This document shows, piece after piece, positions 52,244 to 59,781 of a stretch of 64,000 nt of DNA. Both the position numbers and the translations under genes were made by a program. Origin of the DNA: Afipia sp. (lineage in GTDB: Bacteria > Pseudomonadota > Alphaproteobacteria > Rhizobiales > Xanthobacteraceae); assembly GCA_016201045.1 (NCBI GenBank), contig JACQDM010000007.1, positions 62,001-126,000 on the forward strand, given 5' to 3'. Each line of letters opens with the position of its first letter. The first letter of the stretch is position 1. A model generated the notes under the pieces. That model searched no databases, had not been told where the DNA came from, and saw only the letters and a program-made list of their open reading frames with translations.

Positions 52244-54338
52244 CAACATCTTTCACTGGGCATTCTCTAACATCCTGCAATGGTCAAACCTGCGGGCCTA
52301 TTTTGTCGGCTCATTGGCAGGCCGTGACCGGGAAGAGGTCCGCGATCTCTATGCGCGGGTCCGCGATGCTTACAACGCGTCGCCCTATTGCGCGGAAGAT
52401 GCGGCGTTTGAGTTCACTGAAAGTTTGCTCGAAGAGGTATTTCAAAAAGCAGGCGTGGTTGCCTCTCACAAGGTTCAGATTGCGTTTGGCAATGTTGTCT
52501 GGGAATTGTTGCACGGAGAGCCGGTGATTTTCGGGTTACCCGATGAGCCGGACTTTGGGCATATGTCACGCGGCTCGCTGCAACAAATGCGTGCGTTGTT
52601 GGTGGTCAAAGAGCGGATTCTCAATAACCCTGCGTTTTATGTCGATATCTGGCGTCAGAAGATCATCTATTTGCTCGCGGGACTTGTCGGATCATTTCCG
52701 TCCTTTGTATTCGACCCGGCGATCGAGGACGATGCGCCGGGCTTCAATGTCATGCTCATCGACGTGTGCTCCAATCCTGCGGAAGCCATCGAGCGGACCA
52801 TGGCAACGATGTATGACGACGACATTGTGCAGGCGGGATTGTTCGCGAGCGTCCGAAAATGCTTTGAGGACAATCTGGCCCGCGCCAGCGGCATCAACCC
52901 AAATGACCCAAGCCGTAGCCGAACGGTCAGAACACCGAACACCAGCAAAGACAGAAATCCCCGAGATCTTGTCGCTGACTTCCTGTCAGGAACGCCATTC
53001 CCCGATCTGTTTCTGGCCAGCGTCCCCTTTCCTCTTCCTGAACAGGCGCGTTTTGCTCATCAATGGATATTGGCACCGCAAGGAGCGGGAAAGACACAGG
53101 CGATCCAGTTTCAGTTTCTTCGTGATCTTCCCAAAGTTGCAAACAACGAAGCCAGCATCATCGTCATGGATAGTCAGGGCGACCTGATCCGGAATATCGC
53201 CGGGTTGAAAGTTTTTGCCGACGGTGAACCTCTTGACGGCAAACTGGTGCTGATCGAGCCCGACCCGGAATATCCACTGGCGCTCAATATCTTCGATATG
53301 GGGAAAGATCGGCTAGATCAGTATTCGGTGCGGGACAAAGAGCGCCTGACCAACAGCACGCTGGAGATGCTGACCTATGTGATCGGCAGTCTGTCCGAGA
53401 CTGAGATGACGCCAAAGCAGCAAACTCTGTTTCGCTATGTGCTGCGGGCCTGCATGCAGATTCCCGACGCCACGATCCATACTTTTGCCGAGTTGTTGTC
53501 CGGGACCGACAAATACCAGTCACACATCGAACGACTCGAAGGCCCGGCCAAACTGTTTTTCGAGACCCAGTTCAACGACGTCCAGTTTAAGCAAACCAAG
53601 CAGGAAGTCGCATGGCGGCTAATGTACCTTTTGGAAAATCCTACATTTGAGCGGATGTTTTCCAATCCGCGCTCGAAACTAGACCTGTATACCGAGTTGC
53701 AGTCTTCCAAAGTGATCCTCATAAATACTGACAAGGACTTGCTGAAAGACAAGCGCACCGAAATGTTTGGGCGCTTCTTCATCGCCATGCTTTTGCAGAG
53801 CGCACAGGAACGCGCGTCTTTGCAGCGTGAACATCGCATGCCGGTGTTTTGTTACATCGACGAGTGCCACGATTACATTGCAAACGATACCAATATCACC
53901 ACCCTGCTGGATCAGGCCCGAAAGATGAATATTGGTCTCATTCTGGCCAATCAAAGATGCGCTCAGGTCTCCCCCGCCGTGCTCGATGCCTTGTGCAACG
54001 TGTCTATCAAGCAGGCCCGCGCGCTAAGCGATAGCGATGCCCACACGCTTGCGCGAAATATGCAGACGACGCCAGAATTTTTATCGTCACAGCCAGAGCA
54101 GACTTTTGCCACCAGCATTCGCGGCGTCACAAGAAACGCGCTGTCGCTTCAGGTGCCATTTCTGCAACTTGAAAATCTGGAACGTATGTCAATCGAGGAT
54201 CAGGAAGATATCAGATCGCGGATGCGGCTCAACTATTGTGTTCCCGCTCAGCTTCCAAACATTCAACCGCCGCAACCGCCGGAGCCAATCGCCCCGGCTA
54301 ACGAAGTTGATACGCGACCCTCCACGGATTGGGGCTAA
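52233..54338 (+). CDS. Large VirD4/HerA-like ATPase, second copy
   Basis: About 701 aa. An N-terminal domain of 270 residues with no ATPase motifs is followed by Walker A ILAPQGAGKTQAIQF near 281, IVMDSQGDLIRNI, and Walker B FCYIDECHDYIANDTN near 539, then ARKMNIGLILANQRCAQVSP. The C-terminus is proline-rich (QPPQPPEPIAPANE). I use a TTG at 52233 with GGGGA upstream; it overlaps the small gene by 11 bp. Sequence differs strongly from the first ATPase, so the two are not recent duplicates. A transfer or packaging role is inferred. Confidence 0.78.
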   Translation: MKSSNIFHWAFSNILQWSNLRAYFVGSLAGRDREEVRDLYARVRDAYNASPYCAEDAAFEFTESLLEEVFQKAGVVASHKVQIAFGNVVWELLHGEPVIFGLPDEPDFGHMSRGSLQQMRALLVVKERILNNPAFYVDIWRQKIIYLLAGLVGSFPSFVFDPAIEDDAPGFNVMLIDVCSNPAEAIERTMATMYDDDIVQAGLFASVRKCFEDNLARASGINPNDPSRSRTVRTPNTSKDRNPRDLVADFLSGTPFPDLFLASVPFPLPEQARFAHQWILAPQGAGKTQAIQFQFLRDLPKVANNEASIIVMDSQGDLIRNIAGLKVFADGEPLDGKLVLIEPDPEYPLALNIFDMGKDRLDQYSVRDKERLTNSTLEMLTYVIGSLSETEMTPKQQTLFRYVLRACMQIPDATIHTFAELLSGTDKYQSHIERLEGPAKLFFETQFNDVQFKQTKQEVAWRLMYLLENPTFERMFSNPRSKLDLYTELQSSKVILINTDKDLLKDKRTEMFGRFFIAMLLQSAQERASLQREHRMPVFCYIDECHDYIANDTNITTLLDQARKMNIGLILANQRCAQVSPAVLDALCNVSIKQARALSDSDAHTLARNMQTTPEFLSSQPEQTFATSIRGVTRNALSLQVPFLQLENLERMSIEDQEDIRSRMRLNYCVPAQLPNIQPPQPPEPIAPANEVDTRPSTDWG

Positions 54339-54450
54339 CTTTGCGTGTTATTATTTTGAAGTGAACATTTTCGAACATATCGGCCGTAATCGCGCATGGT
54401 TGAACATCACGAACGTTTTCAAATTCTGATGGTCGCGTATTCAACAATGT

Positions 54451-55410
54451 ATGACACCTACTCCCCAAACAGGTTTTTCGCGGCGTTCCCGTCTGCATCG
54501 CAAGGCAACTGGAAAACCTCTGGCGCTCAGCCCGCGCGATCTTGAAGTATTCAAACTTCTAAACCGATATCGCTATCTTCGTTCAACCTTCATTCACTTG
54601 TTTGTAGGCGGATACAAAGTCGCTTTGATCAAGCGGCTCGGGATTCTGTATCACGATGGATATCTAGACCGGCCAAAACAGCAATGGCAGGTGATCAATG
54701 CTCGCTACATGCCTGCCGTCTACGAATTGGGCCGAAAGGGCGAGCAAGCGCTTCGCGCAGTTGGCGTTGCGGTCACCAACATGCCGAGCCAGCAGTTCTC
54801 ACATGCGCTAATGATTTGCGATATTCTAGGTTCAATCGAACTCGGCATCAAAGCCGATCCGCGGTTACGGCTGATCTCGTGGGGCGAGATTGTCGCTAAA
54901 CTGCCAGCCGCCACGAAAGCACAACGCAATCCGTTGGAGCTTCCCTGCAATATCTCGTTCACGTTTCCGCGCAGCAAGACAACCCATCGATTGTCAAAGC
55001 CGCTGATCCCTGACGCCGTGTTCGGCATCGAGTACAAGCCGTCAAAATCCTTTCGGTTCTTTGCACTGGAAGCGGATCGCAACAACGAGCCCGTCTTCCG
55101 CAATAACCTGTCGCAGACATCTTACTTGAGGAAAATTCTGCAATACCGGGAAATTGCCAAGGGTGCCTACAAATCCAATTGGGGGCTGCCGAACCTACTA
55201 GTGCTGAATGTCACCACCAGCCAACGGCACATGACCAACATCATCAAGCTAGTGAATGATCTGACCGGCAGCAAAGGCGCAAGCTACTTGCTTTTTAAGA
55301 CTATGCCGTCCTTGTCATCGCTTGAGAGGGCTCCTTTGCCGGACGCCTTGATGCTGACCGATCCTTGGCAACGTGCCGGGCATAGTTCGTTTGAGATTCA
55401 TAAACTTTGA
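54451..55410 (+). CDS. Replication-relaxation (Replic_Relax) family protein
   Basis: A 319-aa protein. The N-terminal winged-helix (LSPRDLEVFKLLNRYRYLRSTFIHLFVGG, YLDRP) matches the Replic_Relax family found on plasmids and mobilisable elements. The second half has PDAVFGIEYKPSKSFRFFALEADRNNEPV followed by a K-rich helix (LRKILQYREIAKG), a layout resembling PD-(D/E)XK nucleases. It may nick or process DNA for transfer. The start at 54451 has no obvious ribosome site. It lies 113 bp after the second ATPase. Confidence 0.75.
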   Translation: MTPTPQTGFSRRSRLHRKATGKPLALSPRDLEVFKLLNRYRYLRSTFIHLFVGGYKVALIKRLGILYHDGYLDRPKQQWQVINARYMPAVYELGRKGEQALRAVGVAVTNMPSQQFSHALMICDILGSIELGIKADPRLRLISWGEIVAKLPAATKAQRNPLELPCNISFTFPRSKTTHRLSKPLIPDAVFGIEYKPSKSFRFFALEADRNNEPVFRNNLSQTSYLRKILQYREIAKGAYKSNWGLPNLLVLNVTTSQRHMTNIIKLVNDLTGSKGASYLLFKTMPSLSSLERAPLPDALMLTDPWQRAGHSSFEIHKL

Positions 55411-55427
55411 AAGGAGGTGATGTAGTC

Positions 55428-55610
55428 GTGGATATCGATTTAGACCGCGTCAAAGATTTGATCTCAAAGCGCGATGAGATTGACGTAGAGCTTGTGAAGC
55501 TATTTAGCGGAAAGGGCGCGGCGAGAAAACCGCAGCAATGCTCGCATTGCAATCAAGAAGGCCACACCGCCCGCAACTGTCCAGGCAAGACCAGCGAGAG
55601 TCAGACATAG
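55428..55610 (+). CDS. CCHC zinc-knuckle microprotein
   Basis: A 60-aa protein from a GTG at 55428. The motif C38-S-H-C41-N-Q-E-G-H46-T-A-R-N-C51 is a textbook retroviral-type zinc knuckle (C-x2-C-x4-H-x4-C), preceded by an acidic helix (DIDLDRVKDLISKRDEIDVELVK). The leader carries AAGGAGGTGAT, the full anti-Shine-Dalgarno complement, ten bases before the GTG. A strong bidirectional terminator follows. Zinc knuckles bind single-stranded RNA or DNA; in bacteria they are rare. The role in this element is unknown. Confidence 0.8.
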   Translation: MDIDLDRVKDLISKRDEIDVELVKLFSGKGAARKPQQCSHCNQEGHTARNCPGKTSESQT

Positions 55611-55613
55611 AAA

Positions 55614-55645
55614 AAGGGAGGCGTTCGCGCCTCCCTTGCTTTTTT
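55614..55645. terminator. Bidirectional rho-independent terminator
   Basis: AAGGGAGGCG-TTCG-CGCCTCCCTT, a 10-bp perfect stem with a TTCG tetraloop. TTTTTT follows on the plus strand and TTTTT on the minus strand, so it serves both the zinc-knuckle gene and the minus-strand gene at 55644. Confidence 0.88.
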
Positions 55646-55871
55646 ACTCGTCGTCTTTTGGTGGGACCAGAATGAACTTGCCGTCCCAATTAAACGGAAC
55701 CATGTTGAGCGTCACCACCAGGCCGTCGCCTTCGTTGAAAGGCCACGCCGCGCCGATAGTCATCATGAAATCGCTGTCCGGCCTTTGCTTGGCTCTTGCG
55801 TTGTAAACAGGCCTTGCACCTTTCGGCTTCGCATCAGTCTCTTCTGTCGGCCTCGGTTTCGTCTTGGTCAT
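55644..55871 (-). CDS. Small hypothetical protein of the element
   Basis: A 75-aa protein from the ATG at 55871 (MTKTKPRPTEETDAKPKGARP), with AGGAG upstream. The C-terminal half has MMTIGAAWPFNEGDGLVVTLNMVPFNWDGKFIL, a beta-rich block seen in small proteins of rhizobial plasmids and islands. Function unknown. The stop sits inside the terminator. The track start is 16 codons too long. Confidence 0.65.
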   Translation of the reverse strand: MTKTKPRPTEETDAKPKGARPVYNARAKQRPDSDFMMTIGAAWPFNEGDGLVVTLNMVPFNWDGKFILVPPKDDE

Positions 55872-55963
55872 TATCCACTCCTGTTCGTGGTTGCGTCCAC
55901 CATCAATGATACAATCCAAATTGGACGTACCTTTCGGCTATCCCCACATCGCAGGAGACGACA

Positions 55964-56728
55964 ATGCCCTTCGTGGATTTTGCGGAGTTGAAAACCCGTG
56001 TTTCGATTGAAGATGCCGTCAGCCTTCTCGGCCTCACCCTCAAGCCTCACGGCTTGCAAAAGCGAGGCGGTTGCCCAACGTGCAAGGCCGGTGGCGAACG
56101 CGCACTCGTCGTCACCCCGTCAAAGGGATTATTCTATTGTTTTGCTCAGAAGACCGGCGGCGATCAAATTGCCCTCGTCGCTCATATCAAGGCTTGTACC
56201 TTGAGCGAGGCTGCCAGTTTTCTTGGCGGCGTAGTCACAAGCAAGATTACGATTCCTTCGACAGTTCCCCCAGCCCCGGCCAACAAAAAGCCAGGGTTCG
56301 ACCCGGAGGCGTATGCGGCGAGACTTGATCCGGCGCATGCGTCTCTGGCTTCAATCGGCATCTCTACTGAGACGTTGCGGATGTTTCACTCGGGTTTTGC
56401 GTCTTCGGGCAGTAACCGTGGACGCCTGGCTCTTCCCCTTCATGATCGTGACGGACATCTTCTTGGTTACTGCGGCCGAAGCGTGAGGAACGAAAGTCCA
56501 TTGCTGGTCTTCCCAAACGGGATCAATCCGCATGAGTTTATTTTCAATGCTCATCGGGTGATCGCGGGTGAACTTTATTTGGTTCGCGATCCGATCGATG
56601 TTTTGAAAGCTTTCGAGTCGGGCGTTGAAAACGTTGTTTCATTTCTGACAGAAATCACGCCGCAACAAATCGAGATGCTGGCAGCACTCATGGACAGCAA
56701 AAAATGTGAGACGGTCGCACTGTTCTAA
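55964..56728 (+). CDS. Primase-like protein with degenerate zinc and TOPRIM sites
   Basis: A 254-aa protein of DnaG-type layout: an N-terminal zinc region (GGCPTCKAGG, FYCFAQKTGGDQIALV), then RLALPLHDRDGHLLGYCGR and a TOPRIM-like GELYLVRDPIDVLKAFESG. Zinc ligands appear as C37-x2-C40 and C59 with Q62 in place of the usual fourth cysteine. The acidic EG...D of TOPRIM reads RDPID, so the glutamate is lost. It could still bind DNA but might be inactive as a primase. CAGGAG precedes the ATG. A terminator follows. Confidence 0.7.
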   Translation: MPFVDFAELKTRVSIEDAVSLLGLTLKPHGLQKRGGCPTCKAGGERALVVTPSKGLFYCFAQKTGGDQIALVAHIKACTLSEAASFLGGVVTSKITIPSTVPPAPANKKPGFDPEAYAARLDPAHASLASIGISTETLRMFHSGFASSGSNRGRLALPLHDRDGHLLGYCGRSVRNESPLLVFPNGINPHEFIFNAHRVIAGELYLVRDPIDVLKAFESGVENVVSFLTEITPQQIEMLAALMDSKKCETVALF

Positions 56729-56749
56729 AGCCCCTACGGGGGCTTTTTC
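56727..56749 (+). terminator. Rho-independent terminator after the primase-like gene
   Basis: AAAGCCCC-TACG-GGGGCTTTTT, partly overlapping the TAA stop codon, with TTTTTCTTT behind the stem. Confidence 0.82.
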
Positions 56750-56801
56750 TTTGTGCGGTACAATAGGGAGCGGACTGTTCCACACATCATGGAGGTTCGC
56801 C

Positions 56802-57662
56802 GTGAACACATCCAAGCTCTACGACGTCGTCACCGGCAACATCATTGCTGAACTGCAGGCGGGTGCCATCCCCTGGCTGAAGCCATGGAAAGGCGGAGGC
56901 ACCGGAATGCTACCCGCAAACGCCATCACCAAGCGGAGCTACTCCGGCATTAACATTTGTCTGCTTTGGTTTGAGGCCGACAAGCATTCTTACGCCAAGC
57001 ATCTGTGGCTCACTTATCAGCAAGCCAAGGCGCGCGGGGCGACGATCCGCAAAGGCGAGAAAGGCACGCATATTGTCTTCACCAAAAAACTTTCGGAGAA
57101 GGACACGAAGACGGACGAGCAGAAGAAGGTGCAAATGCTCAAGACGTTCTGCGTGTTCAACATCGCGCAGATCAACGGTCTGACGCTACCAGCCGAACCA
57201 GAGCCAATTGCGGAATGCGTCCGGCATGAAGCAGCCGAACACTTTATCGAAGCAACCAAAGCCGACATTCGCGGTGGCGGCGACCAGGCGTGTTACGTCC
57301 CTGCTTTGGATCGCGTGTTGATGCCGTTCCAGGGCTTCTTCATCAATCAGGAAGCCTTCTATTCAGTGACACTGCATGAACTCGGCCACTGGACCGGTGC
57401 GAAGCATCGCCTCAATCGCGATCTCTCTGGTGGATTTATCACGCGAAAGTACGCCTTCGAGGAACTGGTGGCCGAACTTACTTCTGCGTTTCTGTGTGCC
57501 CATCTTGGGCTACAGGCCGAGCTGCGGCACGCAGGCTATATTGAACACTATCTTGCGGTGCTGAAGGATGACGACCGCGCATTCTTTAAGGCCGCAGCCA
57601 AAGCTCAACAAGCGGCTGACTACCTGCGAGAATTCAGCGAAAAAGCGCGCGAAGACCAATGA
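56802..57662 (+). CDS. ardC: ArdC-type antirestriction / zincin-like protein
   Basis: A 286-aa protein of the ArdC family. An N-terminal ssDNA-binding part (VVTGNIIAELQAGAIPWLKPW ... NAITKRSYSGINICLLW) is followed by a metallopeptidase-like part with HELGHWTGAKHR near residue 190 and the later glutamate in FEELVAELTSAFL. Such proteins protect incoming plasmid DNA from restriction. The GTG at 56802 has GGAGG upstream; the track start is too early. It is the last recognised gene of the mobile region. Confidence 0.88.
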   Translation: MNTSKLYDVVTGNIIAELQAGAIPWLKPWKGGGTGMLPANAITKRSYSGINICLLWFEADKHSYAKHLWLTYQQAKARGATIRKGEKGTHIVFTKKLSEKDTKTDEQKKVQMLKTFCVFNIAQINGLTLPAEPEPIAECVRHEAAEHFIEATKADIRGGGDQACYVPALDRVLMPFQGFFINQEAFYSVTLHELGHWTGAKHRLNRDLSGGFITRKYAFEELVAELTSAFLCAHLGLQAELRHAGYIEHYLAVLKDDDRAFFKAAAKAQQAADYLREFSEKAREDQ

Positions 57663-57778
57663 ACGCGTATTCTTTGCCCCGCTCAGTTGCGGGGCAAATT
57701 TTTGTACAAAGATTTTTCAGAACAAAAAAATGAAATTTTCACCAATCGATCACAGGCGCAGCGCAACTTTTTTGGAAG

Positions 57779-58678
57779 TCAAACGTGAAGCACTGCCTCC
57801 TGTTGGCGAAGCGTTTCGTCCTCGACTTGAATCGTGACGTGATCAATACCAAATTTTTCTTTCAGACTGCGGCGAGCCTCCTGAAGTAATTCGCGTCCCG
57901 CGCGTATGTCGCTGACGACGAGATGGCAACTCATCGCATCGAAGCCAGATGTGATGGTCCAAACGTGCAGGTCATGCACCGCAACCACGCCAGGAATGCT
58001 CGTCAACTCTTTTTCTAGAAGTTCAACATCGATATTGGGTGGGGTGCCTTCCATCAGGATGTGGGTTACTTGTTTAAGCAAACTCCAAGTCCGAGGCACA
58101 ATGAACAGACCGATTCCGGCTCCGATGATCGGATCTGCGTGCGTCCATCCTTTCCACATCATCAGGAGTGCAGCGACAATCACGCCAATCGAACCCAGCA
58201 TGTCGCTCAGAACTTCGAAATAAGCGCCCTTGACGTTCAGACTTTCCGACGATCCGCCCGCCAACAGCCTCATACTAATCAGGTTGACGACCAACCCGAT
58301 GGACGCAACGACTAGCATTGGCGCGCTTCGGACTTCCGGGGGTGATTGGAAGCGTTGGTAAGCTTCGTAGAGGATATAGATCGTCAGTAAGAGCAAAACC
58401 ACGGCATTGGTGAGAGCCGACAGCACCTCCATCCTCAGATAACCGTAAGTCCGTTGCGGCGTTGCCTCGCGCGACGCAAAGCGTATCGCAAGCAGCGCCA
58501 GCGCCAATCCGCCGACGTCAGTCAACATGTGTGCTGCGTCTGCCAATAGCGCGAGGCTGCCGGTGACCAGACCACCGATGACCTCGGCAACCATATAGGT
58601 AGCCGTCAGCGCAAGCGCCCAGCCGAGCCTGCCCGCATGCTGCGCAGCCGCCGTTCCTGCCGAACCTTCACCGTGCAT
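57779..58678 (-). CDS. Cation diffusion facilitator (CzcD-like) transporter
   Basis: A 299-aa CDF exporter with six membrane helices. The zinc-site signatures LLADAAHMLTDVGGL in TM2 and YFEVLSDMLGSIGV in TM5 are present, and the cytoplasmic C-terminal domain (VAVHDLHVWTITSG) is complete. It exports Zn2+, Cd2+ or Co2+ from the cytoplasm by proton exchange. Its start overlaps the end of the upstream 190-aa gene by 11 bp. This is the left gene of the metal cluster. Confidence 0.92.
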   Translation of the reverse strand: MHGEGSAGTAAAQHAGRLGWALALTATYMVAEVIGGLVTGSLALLADAAHMLTDVGGLALALLAIRFASREATPQRTYGYLRMEVLSALTNAVVLLLLTIYILYEAYQRFQSPPEVRSAPMLVVASIGLVVNLISMRLLAGGSSESLNVKGAYFEVLSDMLGSIGVIVAALLMMWKGWTHADPIIGAGIGLFIVPRTWSLLKQVTHILMEGTPPNIDVELLEKELTSIPGVVAVHDLHVWTITSGFDAMSCHLVVSDIRAGRELLQEARRSLKEKFGIDHVTIQVEDETLRQQEAVLHV

Positions 58679-59240
58679 TCTTCAGGTCTCCGGAGTTTAG
58701 GTCTGAACGCGCAACGGGATTTCCAGCGGTAGAATTATCCGGCCCAGATAAGAAGCTGCGCCCGTTCCATTTCAAGACGCGCGCCGAAACCCCATTCTCA
58801 ATCCTGAGTTTAACAACGCCACGATCATTGGTCATCTTCACGTCGCGAGCGTGCGCGCTGAACACGAGCCGGTGGCGGCCGCGAGCCTCCGCGTAGACTT
58901 CGTGCAGGCAGCCATCTTCCCGGCATATGGCCGCACGGTTAGCGCATGCGAAGTCTTCAAAATGCAGCGAAACGAACTTCTGCCCATCGGCCTCAATTGA
59001 GACTGCGAAGTAATGCGCCGCCGATGCTTTGTTGCCGCAATCCCTCTCATGCTTGGAAATCTCGCGGCGGATATCCTTCGGCAAGGTTTCGACATGTTCG
59101 GAAGCCAAAGGATGTTCTGCTGCAAAACCGCCGCGCGCAGCGCCAGGATGCTGCATGTCGAATAGTCCCGCGAAGAGAACGATTAATCCCACTTTCACAG
59201 CCGAATATAAGTTCAGAATGTCCTGCGATTTTTGTCTCAT
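58668..59240 (-). CDS. Membrane-anchored hypothetical protein in metal cluster
   Basis: A 190-aa protein with one N-terminal hydrophobic segment (SAVKVGLIVLFAGLFDM) and then HPGAARGGFAAEHPLASEHVETLPKDIRREI. Two cysteines (ACANRAAICREDGCLHEV) may form a disulphide; the rest looks like a beta-sandwich. I recognise no family. It is coupled to the CDF gene by overlap and follows the ferritin-like gene by 4 bp. Confidence 0.6.
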   Translation of the reverse strand: MRQKSQDILNLYSAVKVGLIVLFAGLFDMQHPGAARGGFAAEHPLASEHVETLPKDIRREISKHERDCGNKASAAHYFAVSIEADGQKFVSLHFEDFACANRAAICREDGCLHEVYAEARGRHRLVFSAHARDVKMTNDRGVVKLRIENGVSARVLKWNGRSFLSGPDNSTAGNPVARSDLNSGDLKNAR

Positions 59241-59244
59241 CTCG

Positions 59245-59559
59245 TCAGTCCACTTTCTTTTCAGCCTTCTCCCCCAACTTGACGATGTCGCCCTTGGTGA
59301 ACAGGATTCCTTGAAGCTCTGTCCGCCAATCCTTTTTCTTGCGCAGAAGAAATTCGAGATTCATGCCGAAATGCTTGAACTCTTCTTTCTGAGCGTTGGC
59401 CATGATTGCCTTGGCATTCTTGTCCTTCTCGACGGACATCCGCTGCTCATACCAGCTGATCGCTTCCGCCTCCTCGATAAGTGACGTGATCATGCGCGCA
59501 AAGGTTCGGGTTTCCTGAGAGAGCTCTTCCGGCGGTTCGTGGTATTGATCAAAGCCCAT
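59245..59559 (-). CDS. Encapsulated-ferritin-like (EncFtn family) protein
   Basis: A 104-aa ferroxidase-type protein of two helices. The motif IEEAEAISWYEQRM followed by KEEFKHFGMNLEFLLRKKKDW fits the EncFtn family; E30, E32, W36, Y37, E60 and H63 align with the iron-site residues of the Rhodospirillum protein when offset by two. EncFtn dimers oxidise Fe(II) inside encapsulin shells. No encapsulin gene is next to it, and the C-terminus (GEKAEKKVD) lacks the usual cargo tag, so it may work free or in another context. Confidence 0.78.
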   Translation of the reverse strand: MGFDQYHEPPEELSQETRTFARMITSLIEEAEAISWYEQRMSVEKDKNAKAIMANAQKEEFKHFGMNLEFLLRKKKDWRTELQGILFTKGDIVKLGEKAEKKVD

Positions 59560-59781
59560 TTTTTCGTTCTCCTGATTTTGACCCAGCGACCAGATTGATG
59601 TCCGTGTGAACCCAGTTGTCTTGCAGCGTCGGCGCCAGGCTATCTGCCCCGAAGATAGTTATGCGATCCACCTGATGGTCCATGCCAATAAAATTTCACC
59701 TCCGTCATCCTGCCGCACGATTTTTTAGAACGTTTAGTGCAAATGCTTGCCTCAAGCTCTCTGACGCTTGGTTGCAGAGCA

